64,000 bases of DNA from Herbaspirillum sp. 3R11 (GCF_004563925.1 NZ_SPNJ01000001.1:1178001-1242000); one strand, 5' to 3'; numbered from the stretch's first letter, positions 1 through 9,250 are shown. Made by a program: numbers and translations. Notes: generated by a model from the letters alone, not told the origin.

Positions 1-1
1 G

Positions 2-541
2 ATCGGCCTGATGCTGATCATGGCCTTCAGCGTCTCGCTGGGCTGGCTGCCGTCGGGTGGACGCGGCGAGACGGCCGGGCTGTTCGGCGTGCAATGGTCG
101 TGGCTGACGGTCGACGGCTTGCGCCACCTGATCCTGCCGGCGCTCAATCTGTCGCTGTTCAAGATATCGCTGGTGATCCGGCTCACGCGCGCCAACGTGC
201 GCGAAGTGCTGCCGATGGATTTCGTCAAGTTCGCACGCGCCAAGGGGTTGGCGCCGCTGCGCGTGGTGCTGATGTACGTGCTGCGCAATACGCTGATTCC
301 GCTGGTGACGATCCTCGGACTGGAGTTCGGCTCGACCATCGCGTTCGCGGTGGTGACCGAAAGCATCTTCGCCTGGCCCGGTTCCGGCAAGCTGATCCTC
401 GATAGCATCAACGCGCTTGACCGTCCCGTTATCGTGGCCTACATGATGGTGATCGTCTGCCTGTTCGTGACGTTGAACCTGATCGTCGACGTGCTTTATA
501 AAGTGCTGGATCCGCGTGTCCGGGTGGAGGTAGCAGCATGA
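2..541 (+). CDS. Peptide-type ABC transporter permease (DppB-like), 5' end missing
   Basis: Inner-membrane permease of a dipeptide/oligopeptide/nickel-type ABC importer. The reading frame is open from the window edge, so the N-terminal part (first membrane segments) lies outside. The visible ~179 residues hold the binding-protein-dependent transport signature region around 'FVKFARAKGLAPLRVV' (the EAA-type loop contacting the ATPase) and the usual C-terminal hydrophobic segments ending in 'YKVLDPRVRVE', typical of DppB/OppB/GsiC. The stop overlaps the start of the next permease by ATGA, so the two are translationally coupled. Substrate cannot be read from the sequence. Confidence 0.9.
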   Translation: MGLMLIMAFSVSLGWLPSGGRGETAGLFGVQWSWLTVDGLRHLILPALNLSLFKISLVIRLTRANVREVLPMDFVKFARAKGLAPLRVVLMYVLRNTLIPLVTILGLEFGSTIAFAVVTESIFAWPGSGKLILDSINALDRPVIVAYMMVIVCLFVTLNLIVDVLYKVLDPRVRVEVAA

Positions 542-1506
542 GCGATGCATCCGTCGACAAAGCAACACCGATGACCCAGCAGGAAGTGCGCGCCAAAGTC
601 GCCGCCTTGTCGGCATTTCAGCCGCCGCGCCGCGAATCGCCATGGCGTGGTGTCTTGCGCAGTTTCCTGGCGTCGAAGACCGCGATGTTCGGCCTCGCCG
701 TCGCTGCGCTGCTGATGCTTGCCGCGTTGGCGGCGCCGTGGCTGACGCCGCAGAATCCCTACGACCTGATGCAGCTGGACGTGCTCGATGCGCGTCTGCC
801 GCCCGGCACCGCCAACGGCCTGGGCACCTATACCTACTGGCTGGGCACGGACGGGCAGGGGCGCGATCTGTATTCCGGCATCCTGTACGGCTTGCGCATC
901 AGCGTCGGCATCGGCGTCGGTTCGGCCTTGCTGGCCGGCGTGATCGGTACGCTGGTCGGACTGCTGGCGGCGTATGCCGGCGGCAAGGTCGATGCGCTGC
1001 TGATGCGCCTGGCCGACCTGGTGCTGTCGTTCCCGTCCATCCTGGTGTCGATGCTGATCCTGGCGTATCTGGGCAAGGGCATCTTCAACGTCATGGCGAC
1101 GCTGGTGGTGCTGGAGTGGGCCTACTACGCTCGCACCGCGCGCGGACAAGCGCTGGTCGAGCGGCAAAAGGAATACGTCGAAGCCGCGCGCGGCCTGGGC
1201 GTCTCGGGCTGGCGCATCATGGTGCGCCACATCCTGCCGAACTGCCTGCCGCCGCTGATCGTCATCGGCGCCCTGCAAATTGCGCGCGCCATTACGCTGG
1301 AGGCGACACTGAGCTTCCTCGGCCTGGGCGTGCCGATTACCGAGCCTTCGCTGGGCCTGCTGATTTCCAACGGTTATCAGTACATGTTGTCGGGCGAATA
1401 CTGGATCAGTTTCTATCCCGGCATTGCGCTGCTGGTGGTGATCGTGGCGATCAATCTGGTCGGCGATCGCCTGCGCGACGTCATGAATCCAAGGTGGCAA
1501 AAATGA
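538..1506 (+). CDS. Peptide-type ABC transporter permease (DppC-like)
   Basis: Second inner-membrane permease, 322 residues. It has the DppC/OppC layout: a cytosolic N-terminus, a first membrane helix near residues 45-70, a periplasmic segment with 'LGTDGQGRDLYSGILYGLR' (the family's conserved GTD-x-x-GRD motif) and five further helices. The EAA loop is 'EAARGLGVSGWRIMVRHILP'. The start overlaps the upstream permease stop (ATGA), and the stop overlaps the start of the first ATPase. It would heterodimerise with the truncated DppB-like protein. Confidence 0.93.
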   Translation: MSDASVDKATPMTQQEVRAKVAALSAFQPPRRESPWRGVLRSFLASKTAMFGLAVAALLMLAALAAPWLTPQNPYDLMQLDVLDARLPPGTANGLGTYTYWLGTDGQGRDLYSGILYGLRISVGIGVGSALLAGVIGTLVGLLAAYAGGKVDALLMRLADLVLSFPSILVSMLILAYLGKGIFNVMATLVVLEWAYYARTARGQALVERQKEYVEAARGLGVSGWRIMVRHILPNCLPPLIVIGALQIARAITLEATLSFLGLGVPITEPSLGLLISNGYQYMLSGEYWISFYPGIALLVVIVAINLVGDRLRDVMNPRWQK

Positions 1507-2510
1507 GCGGGACCAACTCCGTGCCGACTCTCGAAGTACGCAATCTGCGTACCCACTTTTACACGCCGTCCGGCGTGCTGCCGGCGGTCGACGACGTCTC
1601 GCTGACGCTGCAGCGCGGCCGCATCCTAGGGCTGGTGGGCGAATCCGGATCGGGCAAGACCGTGACCGGATTTTCCATTCTCGGTTTGCTGGATGCGCCG
1701 GGCCGCATCGTCGGCGGGCAGATTTTGTTCCAGGGCCGCGATCTCGTGACGCTCGACAAGAAGACGCTGCGCAGCCTGCAGGGCAATCGCATCGCCATGA
1801 TTTTCCAGGATCCGATGATGACGCTGAACCCGGTCCTGCGCGTGGAAGCGCAGATGATCGACGCCGTGCTTGCGCACAGCAAGGTCAGCCGCGAGCAGGC
1901 GCGCGAACTGGCGCGCGATACGCTGGGATTGATGGGTATCGCCAGTCCGGACGAACGGCTGCGCGCCTATCCGCATCAGCTATCGGGCGGCATGCGCCAG
2001 CGCGTGGCGATTGCGATCGCCATGCTGCACAAGCCCGACCTGATCATCGCCGACGAGCCGACCACCGCGCTCGACGTCACCATCCAGGCGCAGATCCTGT
2101 CGGAGGTGCAAAAGCTGGCGCGTCTGAACGGCACCGCGCTGATCTGGATCACGCACGATCTGTCGGTGGTGGCAGGGCTGGCGGACGACATTGCCGTGAT
2201 GTACTCCGGCCGCATCGTCGAACAAGGCTCAGTCGCCGAGGTGCTCGACCGGCCTCAGCATCCTTACACGCAAGGCCTGATCGGCAGCCTGCCGGGCAAC
2301 AACCGGCGCGGCCAGCGCCTGCGCCAGATCCCCGGCCTGACGCCGAACCTGCTGCATCTGCCGCCGACCTGCGCATTCGCCGCGCGTTGCGAGCGGGTCA
2401 GCGAACAATGCCTGACGCGGCCGGACATTACCGAACCGTTGCCGGGGCATTTCGTGCGCTGTTTCCATCCGGCGAGCCAGGGTCAAACGGCGGAGTTGCA
2501 GCATGGATGA
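1503..2510 (+). CDS. Peptide-type ABC transporter ATP-binding protein (DppD-like)
   Basis: Cytosolic ATPase of the importer, 335 residues. Walker A is GESGSGKT near residues 46-53, the signature is LSGGMRQRV, and Walker B is [13 protein letters not shown]-terminal oligopeptide-transporter extension carries the Cys motif 'CAFAARC'. The open frame extends far upstream, but ATG 1503 is chosen because it overlaps the permease stop and gives the family's normal N-terminus ([15 protein letters not shown]). It overlaps the next ATPase by 8 bases. Confidence 0.93.
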   Translation: MSGTNSVPTLEVRNLRTHFYTPSGVLPAVDDVSLTLQRGRILGLVGESGSGKTVTGFSILGLLDAPGRIVGGQILFQGRDLVTLDKKTLRSLQGNRIAMIFQDPMMTLNPVLRVEAQMIDAVLAHSKVSREQARELARDTLGLMGIASPDERLRAYPHQLSGGMRQRVAIAIAMLHKPDLIIADEPTTALDVTIQAQILSEVQKLARLNGTALIWITHDLSVVAGLADDIAVMYSGRIVEQGSVAEVLDRPQHPYTQGLIGSLPGNNRRGQRLRQIPGLTPNLLHLPPTCAFAARCERVSEQCLTRPDITEPLPGHFVRCFHPASQGQTAELQHG

Positions 2511-3519
2511 GTCAAGCAAAAACACCGTCCCGCTGATCGATGCGCGCCACATCGTCAAACGTTTCGGCGAACGCAAACCACGTCCGTTCGAGCGCCAACT
2601 GACGGCGCGCGGCTGGATGCGTCCGGCCGCCGTGACGCAGGCGCTTGACGGCGTCGACCTGCATGTGATGCCGGGCGAAGTAGTCGGCCTGGTCGGCGAG
2701 TCCGGCTGCGGCAAGTCGACCCTGGGCCGCATCGTCAGCGGCTTGCTGGCGCCGTCCGCGGGCCAGGTGCTGGTCGATGGCATTGACCGCAAGGACTTCA
2801 GCGCACAAGACACCCAGGCGGCGCGCCGCAAGGTGCAGATGATTTTCCAGAATCCCTACGCGAGCCTCAATCCGCGCCTGCGCGTCGACCAGATCGTCGG
2901 CGAAGCGGCGCTGATCCACGGCATGACCGACAAGGCCGGGCTCGATGATTACGTCAGCGCGCAATTGCTGCGTGCAGGACTCGATCCGGAGCTGCGCGAC
3001 CGCTATCCGCATCAGTTCAGCGGCGGCCAGCGCCAGCGCATCGGCATCGCCCGCGCGCTGGCGGTGCAGCCGGCGATGCTGGTTTGCGATGAAGCGGTGG
3101 CGGCGCTGGACGTGTCCATCCAGGCGCAGATCCTGAATCTGTTTTCCGACCTGCGCGAGCAACTCGGGCTGACCTATCTGTTCATCAGCCACGACCTCGG
3201 CGTAGTCGAGCACGTGTCGGACCGCGTGGTCATCATGTACCTGGGCCGCATCGTCGAAAGCGCCGCCGTCGAAGAACTGTTCGCCCATCCGAATCACCCG
3301 TACACCCAGGCCTTGCTGGCCGAGGTGCCGCGTCTGCAGGCGCGCAACAAGTCTTTCACGGCGATCAAGGGCGAAATCCCGAGTCCGCTCAATCCGCCGT
3401 CGGGTTGTCATTTCAACCCGCGCTGCCCGCATGCGATGCCGCGTTGCCGGGCGGAGGTTCCGGCGCTGAAGGAAGTCGCGCCGGGTCATTTGAGCGCCTG
3501 TCATTTGAACGATCAGTAA
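2503..3519 (+). CDS. Peptide-type ABC transporter ATP-binding protein (DppF-like)
   Basis: Second ATPase, 338 residues. Walker A is GESGCGKST, the signature FSGGQRQRIG, and the Walker B region CDEAVAALD. The usual form of the last motif in DppF/OppF is CDEPVSALD, so the proline after DE is replaced by alanine, a mild oddity. The C-terminal 'CHFNPRCPHAMPRC' Cys-rich segment is typical of the family. It contains the usual DppF insertion between strands one and two ('RKPRPFERQLTARGWMRPAAV'). It pairs with the preceding ATPase in one transporter. Confidence 0.93.
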   Translation: MDESSKNTVPLIDARHIVKRFGERKPRPFERQLTARGWMRPAAVTQALDGVDLHVMPGEVVGLVGESGCGKSTLGRIVSGLLAPSAGQVLVDGIDRKDFSAQDTQAARRKVQMIFQNPYASLNPRLRVDQIVGEAALIHGMTDKAGLDDYVSAQLLRAGLDPELRDRYPHQFSGGQRQRIGIARALAVQPAMLVCDEAVAALDVSIQAQILNLFSDLREQLGLTYLFISHDLGVVEHVSDRVVIMYLGRIVESAAVEELFAHPNHPYTQALLAEVPRLQARNKSFTAIKGEIPSPLNPPSGCHFNPRCPHAMPRCRAEVPALKEVAPGHLSACHLNDQ

Positions 3520-3530
3520 TAGTTAAAACC

Positions 3531-3557
3531 GTCAGAACAGTCAGAACAGTCAGACCA
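3531..3557 (+). repeat. Tandem 9-bp repeat, three copies, before the binding-protein gene
   Basis: gtcagaaca occurs twice head to tail at 3531-3539 and 3540-3548, followed by a third copy with one change (gtcagacca, 3549-3557). It lies in the 83-base gap between the ATPase stop and the binding-protein start. Role unknown; it could be replication slippage or a spacing element. Confidence 0.7.
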
Positions 3558-3602
3558 GTTAAGAAAAGCAGTTTTATCCCACCCCAACCGAGGATGATGA
3601 AC

Positions 3603-5171
3603 ATGAAGAAAACCGTACTTTCCAGCCTCCTGGCCGTCGCATTGCTGGGCTTCGGCTCCGCCGGCGCGCAGACCCTGAACATCGCGTTTGCCGATCCGCT
3701 GTCGTCGCTCGATCCGCAGCTCAACAACCACGCCGGCGACCGTTCCGTCGACCTGCATTTCTGGGACTTGCTAGTCGAGAACAACTACAACAAGCTGCAA
3801 CCCGGCCTGGCCGTCAGCTGGAAGAACATCGACGCCAAGACCTGGGAGTTCAAGCTGCGCCCCAACGTCAAGTGGCAGGACGGCAAGCCGTTCACCGCCG
3901 ACGACGTGATCTTCTCGTACCAGCGCGCACGCGCGGTGCCAGGCAGCGTGGCGACCTTCGCCGGCTACCTGCGCACGGTGGAATCGGTCACCGCCAAGGA
4001 TCCGCTGACGCTGATCATCAAGACCAACATCGCCAATCCCGACCTGCCGCTGAACCTGGCGTCGGTACACATCGTCAGCAAGCACGTCGGTGAAAAATCG
4101 CAAACTGAAAACTACAACAGCGGCGCCGCCATGGTCGGCAGCGGTCCGTACAAATACGTCTCCTATACGCCGGGTGACCGCGTCGTGATGGAACGCAACA
4201 ACGACTACTGGGGCCAGAAGCAACTCTGGGAAAAGGTCAATTACCGCTACATCAACAACGCCGCCGCACGTACCGCCGCCTTGCTGTCGGGCGATGTCGA
4301 CGTGATCGACAAGGTCTCGGTGTCCGACCTGGCCAAGCTCAAGCAATCGCCGAACGTCAAGGTGTTCCCGTACAACGGCCTGCGCGTATTGCTGCTGCAA
4401 CCGACCTTCCATGAAGGCCCGAGCCAGTACATCACCGACAACGCCGGCAAGCAGCTCGACAAGAACCCGCTGCTGGACGCACGCGTGCGCAAGGCCTTGT
4501 CGCTGGCGATCAACCGCAAGGCATTGGTCGACCGTATCCTGCAAGGCGCGGCAACCGAAGCCAATCAATGGATGCCGGCCGATACCTTCGGCTACAACCC
4601 GGACATCAAGAACATTCCGAACGACGTCAACCAGGCCAAGAAACTGCTGGCCGACGCCGGTTTCCCGCAAGGCTTCAAGCTGACCATTCACGTGCCTAAC
4701 GACCGCTATCCGCAAGCACCGGAAACCATGCAGGCGGTGGCGCAGTTCTGGACCCGCATCGGCGTGAAGACACAAGTGGAAGTGCTCCCATGGGCTTCGT
4801 ACTCGGCGCGCGCCAACAAGAACGAGTTTGCCGTCAGCGTGCTGGCATGGGGCAACGGCACCGGCGAGGCGAGCTATGCACTGGTCAACGTGCTGGCAAC
4901 CGTCGACAGCAAGAAGGGCCTGGGCGCCTCCAACTGGAATCACTACAGCAACCCTGCCATCGACAAGGCGCTGGCCGATTCGACCGCCGAGTTCGATGCC
5001 GCCAAGCGTGAAGCGATCCTGCGCAGCGCTGCCAAGATCGTGTCCGACGACGCCGGCATCATCCCGCTGTATCACTATCAAAACATCTGGGCCGCCAAGA
5101 AGGGCCTGAAGGTGACGCCGGCCAGCAGCGACCGCACCACCGCGATGATGGTGACGCAGGACAAGAAGTAA
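3603..5171 (+). CDS. ABC transporter substrate-binding protein, SBP_bac_5 (DppA/OppA) family
   Basis: Periplasmic solute receptor of the upstream peptide-type importer, 522 residues, the usual size for family 5. A signal peptide is evident (MKKTVLSSLLAVALLGFGSAGAQ). The mature start 'TLNIAFADPLSSLDPQ' and 'WEFKLRPNVKWQDGKPFTADD' are hallmark family-5 segments. ATG triplets at 3594, 3597 and 3603 are in frame; GAGG at 3590-3593 is best spaced for 3603, which also gives a clean Lys-Lys signal peptide. The ligand may be a peptide, nickel complex or other small molecule. Confidence 0.92.
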   Translation: MKKTVLSSLLAVALLGFGSAGAQTLNIAFADPLSSLDPQLNNHAGDRSVDLHFWDLLVENNYNKLQPGLAVSWKNIDAKTWEFKLRPNVKWQDGKPFTADDVIFSYQRARAVPGSVATFAGYLRTVESVTAKDPLTLIIKTNIANPDLPLNLASVHIVSKHVGEKSQTENYNSGAAMVGSGPYKYVSYTPGDRVVMERNNDYWGQKQLWEKVNYRYINNAAARTAALLSGDVDVIDKVSVSDLAKLKQSPNVKVFPYNGLRVLLLQPTFHEGPSQYITDNAGKQLDKNPLLDARVRKALSLAINRKALVDRILQGAATEANQWMPADTFGYNPDIKNIPNDVNQAKKLLADAGFPQGFKLTIHVPNDRYPQAPETMQAVAQFWTRIGVKTQVEVLPWASYSARANKNEFAVSVLAWGNGTGEASYALVNVLATVDSKKGLGASNWNHYSNPAIDKALADSTAEFDAAKREAILRSAAKIVSDDAGIIPLYHYQNIWAAKKGLKVTPASSDRTTAMMVTQDKK

Positions 5172-5190
5172 ATTTGTTGAGGAGTCCGCC

Positions 5191-6519
5191 ATGTCCACGC
5201 TGAACATCACCGTCAGTCCCGCCGACGACCTGATCGACGTGCCGCGCCGCATCGTCGTCACCGGCGCGCAGCCGGGCGAGCTGGTGCAGGTCGCCAGCCG
5301 CACCGTGCGCGCGGGCGCCGTCTGGCGCAGCAGCGCGCGCTTTGTGGCGGATACGGCAGGGCACGTCGACCTGACGCTGGCGCCGGCGGTGGAGGGCGAC
5401 TACGCCGGCATTTCCGCCATGGGATTGCTGTGGTCGCAGGCGCCGGAACAGCCGGGCCGTCGCGAGCTGTTCCACGCCGATGTCCTGCAGCCGCTGACGA
5501 CTTCACTGGAAGCATCCGGCGCCTCCGGCAAAGCGGAGGCGGAACTGATCCAGCGCCTGAGCGGCGACGGCGTGACGCGGCGCGAAGTGCGCGAGCAGGG
5601 ACTGGTCGGGACCTTGTTCCTGCCGGCCGGTCCGGGCCCGCATCCGGCGGTGATGATCCTCAACGGCTCCGGCGGCGGAATCAACGAACCGCGCGCGGCG
5701 CTGTACGCGTCACATGGATATGCCGCGTTTGCGCTGGCGTATTTCAAGGCGCCGGGCTTGTCGGATTACATCTCCAACACGCCGCTCGAGTACTTTGAAA
5801 AAGGTCTCGACTGGTTGCGTGCAAGCGTCAAACCGCTCGGTGATTTCGTCGCCATCAGCGGCCAGTCGCGCGGCGGTGAGCTGGTCTTGCTGCTGGGCGC
5901 TACCTTCCCGCAGAAAGTTTCGGCGGTGCTGGCTTACGTGCCGAGCGCACTGGTGCACAGCGGCCAGAACGCCTGCGATCCGGCCATCGGCCGCGAAGGG
6001 CCGACCTGGCTGCGCGACGGCAAGCCGCTCACGCATCAGTGGGAAAACAACCGTCACGCCAGCTGGGCGCCGTTCGACGACGGTGCGCCGCCGCATCGCC
6101 ACGTGCTGGCCATGTTGACGGCCTTGCAGGATAAGGAAGCGGTGGCGAAGGCGCGCATCCCGGTTGAACACATCGATGCGCCGGTATTGCTGCTGTCGGC
6201 CACCGACGACGGCTCGTGGCCGTCGAGCATCTATTCAAAAATGGTCAGCGACAAGCTGGACGAGGTCGCGCATCCGCACACCGTGGAATGGCACGACTAC
6301 CAGGACGCCGGCCACGCGATCCTGTTTCCGTACGTGCCGACCACCCAGATCAGTTACGCCCATCCGGTGTCGAAGCGCATCAGCACCGGCGGCGGCGAAC
6401 CCGCCGCCAACGCGCACGCCGACAAACACTCCTGGCATCACGCGCAGGAGTTTCTCAGGAATGCAATCGGAGCGCATCTTGCGCGCTCCGCGCAGCCATC
6501 ACGAAAGGAAGTCCCATGA
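5191..6519 (+). CDS. Acyl-CoA thioesterase / BAAT-family protein
   Basis: 442 residues with the two-domain layout of the bile-acid-CoA:amino-acid N-acyltransferase/thioesterase family. The N-terminal Ig-like domain (about 1-125) contains 'ITVSPADDLIDVPRRIVVTG'. The alpha/beta-hydrolase domain (about 140-435) has 'NGSGGGINEPRAALYASHGY' and the nucleophile elbow 'ISGQSRGGE'. The nucleophile is Ser, as in many thioesterases, whereas acyltransferases of the family use Cys. The late 'DAGHAILFPY' supplies the catalytic His. It follows the binding-protein gene by 19 bases and overlaps the next gene (ATGA), suggesting one operon. The acyl substrate is unknown. Confidence 0.85.
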   Translation: MSTLNITVSPADDLIDVPRRIVVTGAQPGELVQVASRTVRAGAVWRSSARFVADTAGHVDLTLAPAVEGDYAGISAMGLLWSQAPEQPGRRELFHADVLQPLTTSLEASGASGKAEAELIQRLSGDGVTRREVREQGLVGTLFLPAGPGPHPAVMILNGSGGGINEPRAALYASHGYAAFALAYFKAPGLSDYISNTPLEYFEKGLDWLRASVKPLGDFVAISGQSRGGELVLLLGATFPQKVSAVLAYVPSALVHSGQNACDPAIGREGPTWLRDGKPLTHQWENNRHASWAPFDDGAPPHRHVLAMLTALQDKEAVAKARIPVEHIDAPVLLLSATDDGSWPSSIYSKMVSDKLDEVAHPHTVEWHDYQDAGHAILFPYVPTTQISYAHPVSKRISTGGGEPAANAHADKHSWHHAQEFLRNAIGAHLARSAQPSRKEVP

Positions 6520-7049
6520 CGACGCAAGTGGAATACAACATCGGCAACGATGTCATCGACAAGCTGTCCGGCCTGCAAGCCGGCGGCGCGCTACACGCCT
6601 TGCGCCACCAGCGCGAAAAAGTCGCGGTCGCTTCGCAGGGCAGCTATGACGCCTTGTTCGATCCGGCGCTGGAAGGCATCGCTCTGGACGAGCGCCTGCT
6701 GGTCGCGTTGTACGCCTGTCGCCTGGCCGGCGCAAGCGAAGTCGCCGCGCATTACCGCGCGCGCCTGGATGCCTTGTCGGCCGATGCGACGCAGATTGCC
6801 GTTGCCGCCGGTGGCACGCCGGAACAATTGCCGGAAGGTCGCCTGCGCGCCATGCTGGCTTTCACACGCGCGCTGACCGAGCGTCCGGTGGAAGGCGACA
6901 AGGCTGCGTTGCACACCTTGCCTGCAGCCGGCATCAGCACGCCGGCCGTGGTCGCGCTGTCGCAACTGATCGCCTTCATTTCGTACCAGATCCGCGTCGT
7001 CGCCGGTCTGACGGCCATGAAACTGGCAAGCAACGAGGAGCAAGCATGA
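6516..7049 (+). CDS. CMD-domain protein (Avi_7170-like)
   Basis: 177-residue helical protein of the carboxymuconolactone-decarboxylase (CMD) superfamily. ATG 6516 overlaps the thioesterase stop, and its stop overlaps the next gene (ATGA). It lacks a CxxC redox motif: only one Cys ('LYACRLAGA', near residue 69) is seen, so by itself it should not be an AhpD-type peroxidase. Its direct coupling to the CxxC-containing paralogue downstream suggests a paired or heteromeric complex. I recall the pair as the Avi_7170/Avi_7169 families, from memory. Confidence 0.75.
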   Translation: MTTQVEYNIGNDVIDKLSGLQAGGALHALRHQREKVAVASQGSYDALFDPALEGIALDERLLVALYACRLAGASEVAAHYRARLDALSADATQIAVAAGGTPEQLPEGRLRAMLAFTRALTERPVEGDKAALHTLPAAGISTPAVVALSQLIAFISYQIRVVAGLTAMKLASNEEQA

Positions 7050-7636
7050 GCACCATCATTAAATCGCAGGGCTTCACCAACGAAGTGCTGGAGTGGGACG
7101 CCTGGCTCGACGTCATCGACATCGAGCAAGCCAGCGAAGACCAGATCAAGGTGCTGGAAGAGAGCCACCCCAAGGCCAAGACCTCGGACTATTACCTGTT
7201 CCTCGCGCATCAGCCGGAAATCCTGCGCCAGCGTTCGGCCGCCTTCAACGCCATCATGTATGCGCCGGGCGGCATGTCGCGCGCCGAGCGTGAGTTGGGT
7301 TCGATGGTGGTGTCGCGCATCAACGGCTGTGTGTATTGCGCCTCCGTGCATGCCCAGCGCTTCGAGCAACTGGCCAAGCGCAACGACACCGTGCAGCAGG
7401 TGTTCGATGATCCGTACACCGCCGGCACCGACGCGCGCGAAAAAGCCATTTCGCAATTCTCCATCGACCTGACCAAAAATCCCAACGACGTCAATGCGGC
7501 AAGCATCCAGGCGCTCAAGGACGTCGGGTTGAACGAGCAGGAGATCCTCGACCTGATCCACTCGGTCGCCATCTTTGCATGGGCCAACCGTCTGATGTTG
7601 AACCTTGGCGAGCCGGTCTTCCCGGCGGCGCAATAA
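7046..7636 (+). CDS. AhpD-like peroxidase-related protein (Avi_7169-like)
   Basis: 196 residues, CMD/AhpD superfamily. The redox motif is 'CVYCASVH' with Cys95, Cys98 and His102, the arrangement used by AhpD to reduce peroxidase or peroxide with electrons from a lipoyl protein. The region 'AFNAIMYAPGGMSRAERELGSMVVSRIN' is typical of the uncharacterised peroxidase-related branch. It is translationally coupled to the Cys-poor paralogue upstream and followed by a lipoyl-carrier gene. Physiological substrate unknown. Confidence 0.85.
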   Translation: MSTIIKSQGFTNEVLEWDAWLDVIDIEQASEDQIKVLEESHPKAKTSDYYLFLAHQPEILRQRSAAFNAIMYAPGGMSRAERELGSMVVSRINGCVYCASVHAQRFEQLAKRNDTVQQVFDDPYTAGTDAREKAISQFSIDLTKNPNDVNAASIQALKDVGLNEQEILDLIHSVAIFAWANRLMLNLGEPVFPAAQ

Positions 7637-7666
7637 TCCAATAATCGAGCAGACAAGGAGAGTCGT

Positions 7667-8044
7667 ATGCTGATACCAGACACCCTGACTTACGCCGAAA
7701 CACACGAGTGGATCCGGCAAGAGGACGACGGCACGCTGACCGTCGGCATCACCGACTTCGGCCAGGACCAACTCGGGCCGCTGGTGTACGTGCAGACGCC
7801 GACGGTCGGCAGTGTGCTCCAGCGCGGCGCCGACGCCGGCGTGGTCGAGTCCAACAAGACTGCGTCCGACGTGCATGCGCCGGTGGCGGGTGAGGTGATT
7901 GCCGTCAATGACGAACTCGCCAATACGCCGGAGGCCATCAACGGAGCGCCCTACGAGCAGTGGATTTTCAGGTTGCGGCCGACGGAGACTTTTGATGAAT
8001 CGCAGTTTCTTGATGCGGCTGCGTACACGAAGATGATCGGCTGA
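7667..8044 (+). CDS. gcvH: Glycine cleavage H-like lipoyl carrier protein
   Basis: 125 residues, full length for H protein. The lipoyl-lysine loop is 'GVVESNKTASDVHAPVAGEV' with Lys64 as the attachment residue. A clear RBS (aaggag) precedes ATG 7667. No gcvT or gcvP is adjacent, unlike a canonical gcvTHP operon, so this is either a second H protein or one used for something other than glycine cleavage. The preceding gene is AhpD-like, and AhpD in mycobacteria is reduced by a lipoylated protein, which makes an electron-carrier role attractive but unproved. Confidence 0.9.
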   Translation: MLIPDTLTYAETHEWIRQEDDGTLTVGITDFGQDQLGPLVYVQTPTVGSVLQRGADAGVVESNKTASDVHAPVAGEVIAVNDELANTPEAINGAPYEQWIFRLRPTETFDESQFLDAAAYTKMIG

Positions 8045-8056
8045 TCAGGTCGTCGG

Positions 8057-9250
8057 TCAGAAGCGACGCGGAGAGTCCTGATTGTCTTGACGGACCCGCG
8101 TTTCTCCGTGGAAGCCGGCTTTTTGCGCTTCCATTAGTTTGGTGTCGGACTCAGCGTCGACAGGATGTGCAGCATCTGTCGACTCGATGATTGCTGTAAC
8201 GATACTGAGCGGGACCACGGCTTCTTCCTTGTCCGGAAGACTGGATGCCAGTGCGGCAACAACTCTCAGACTCGGAAATACATAGATGCGCTGTCCCTTG
8301 AAGCCATTGGCGAAATAAAACGGCACACCATTGACCTTTCCGAGCCACCAATGCAGGCCGTAGCGATTGCTGACACCGGGAGCCCAGGCCAGATCGGGAT
8401 ATCTTTCATCAAAAATCCTTGCCCCGTTCCATTCGCCCTTCTGCAAATAAAGCTGTCCTATCTTCAGCATGTCCATTGGACGCAATCGCAGGCCCCAGCC
8501 ACCGGGGAATCGACCGCCCTGATCGGGAAACCACCAGGCGTAGTTGGACATATGCAGCGGTTCGAACAAGGTCGATTTGGCGAACTCCAACAAGGAGCGA
8601 TCCGCCAGTGATGCAATCACGGTGCCGGTCATCAGCGCGTCGGCATCCGAATAGTTGAAGCGGGTGCCGGGTTCGGCGATGAATTTTTGTCCGATGGCCA
8701 GCGCGACGCGATCCTGCCGCGCGTCATAGATCGGGTTGCTGACCGGATCGTGTTTGTAGTCGAAGCCGGAACTCATCTGCATGAAATTCCTGAGCGTCAC
8801 GCGCTCCGCATTGCTCCATGCATCGCCGCGCAGGCCCGGTGGTTTCGGGATCAATGTTGCGACCGGAGTGTCGAGGTTCTTGATCTTTCTCTGTAACATC
8901 AAGGCGCCGACCAGTGTCGATGAGATCGACTTGGTGACGGAATACATCGCATGGTTATATTGTCTGGCAAGACCATCCTTGTATCGCTCGAACACGATCT
9001 TGCAGTCGCGCATGATGATCAGTGCGCGGACGTCGTAGCGTGCCTCGTCCAGCGACGAGATCAGAGAGAGCAGGCGGTCGGACGACATGCTTTCCGCCGA
9101 CGGTGGTGCCGCATCGAAATTTTCTCCGACGATATCGTGGCAACGTCCGTCATCGGCGAGAGCGTGGCCGATGAAGAACAGCGAGAAGAATAGGGTGAGA
9201 ATCAATACCTTGACGGGCGATGTCAGGTTGCAATTTATTATTCTAATCAT
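8057..9250 (-). CDS. Secreted serine hydrolase, beta-lactamase/penicillin-binding-protein-like (class C type)
   Basis: 397 residues from ATG 9250; a longer reading from a GTG at 9316 is possible. ATG 9250 is preferred because it puts a signal peptide (hydrophobic core 'VLILTLFFSLFFIGHALA') near the N-terminus and has AGGA just upstream. Catalytic motifs are SVTK (Ser104, Lys107) and the Tyr motif 'NYSDADAL', where Asp replaces the usual Asn. The family includes esterases, D-peptidases and class C beta-lactamases; substrate cannot be told. It converges on gcvH with a 12-base gap. Confidence 0.85.
   Translation of the reverse strand: MIRIINCNLTSPVKVLILTLFFSLFFIGHALADDGRCHDIVGENFDAAPPSAESMSSDRLLSLISSLDEARYDVRALIIMRDCKIVFERYKDGLARQYNHAMYSVTKSISSTLVGALMLQRKIKNLDTPVATLIPKPPGLRGDAWSNAERVTLRNFMQMSSGFDYKHDPVSNPIYDARQDRVALAIGQKFIAEPGTRFNYSDADALMTGTVIASLADRSLLEFAKSTLFEPLHMSNYAWWFPDQGGRFPGGWGLRLRPMDMLKIGQLYLQKGEWNGARIFDERYPDLAWAPGVSNRYGLHWWLGKVNGVPFYFANGFKGQRIYVFPSLRVVAALASSLPDKEEAVVPLSIVTAIIESTDAAHPVDAESDTKLMEAQKAGFHGETRVRQDNQDSPRRF

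Noticed and set aside
496..1500. Long minus-strand open frame opposite the DppC-like permease
   Set aside because: Its product is rich in Arg, Gln and His with no recognisable domain, and it mirrors a well-supported gene. Treated as a shadow, like similar frames at 2512-3504, 3771-5303, 13290-14768 and 54646-56037.
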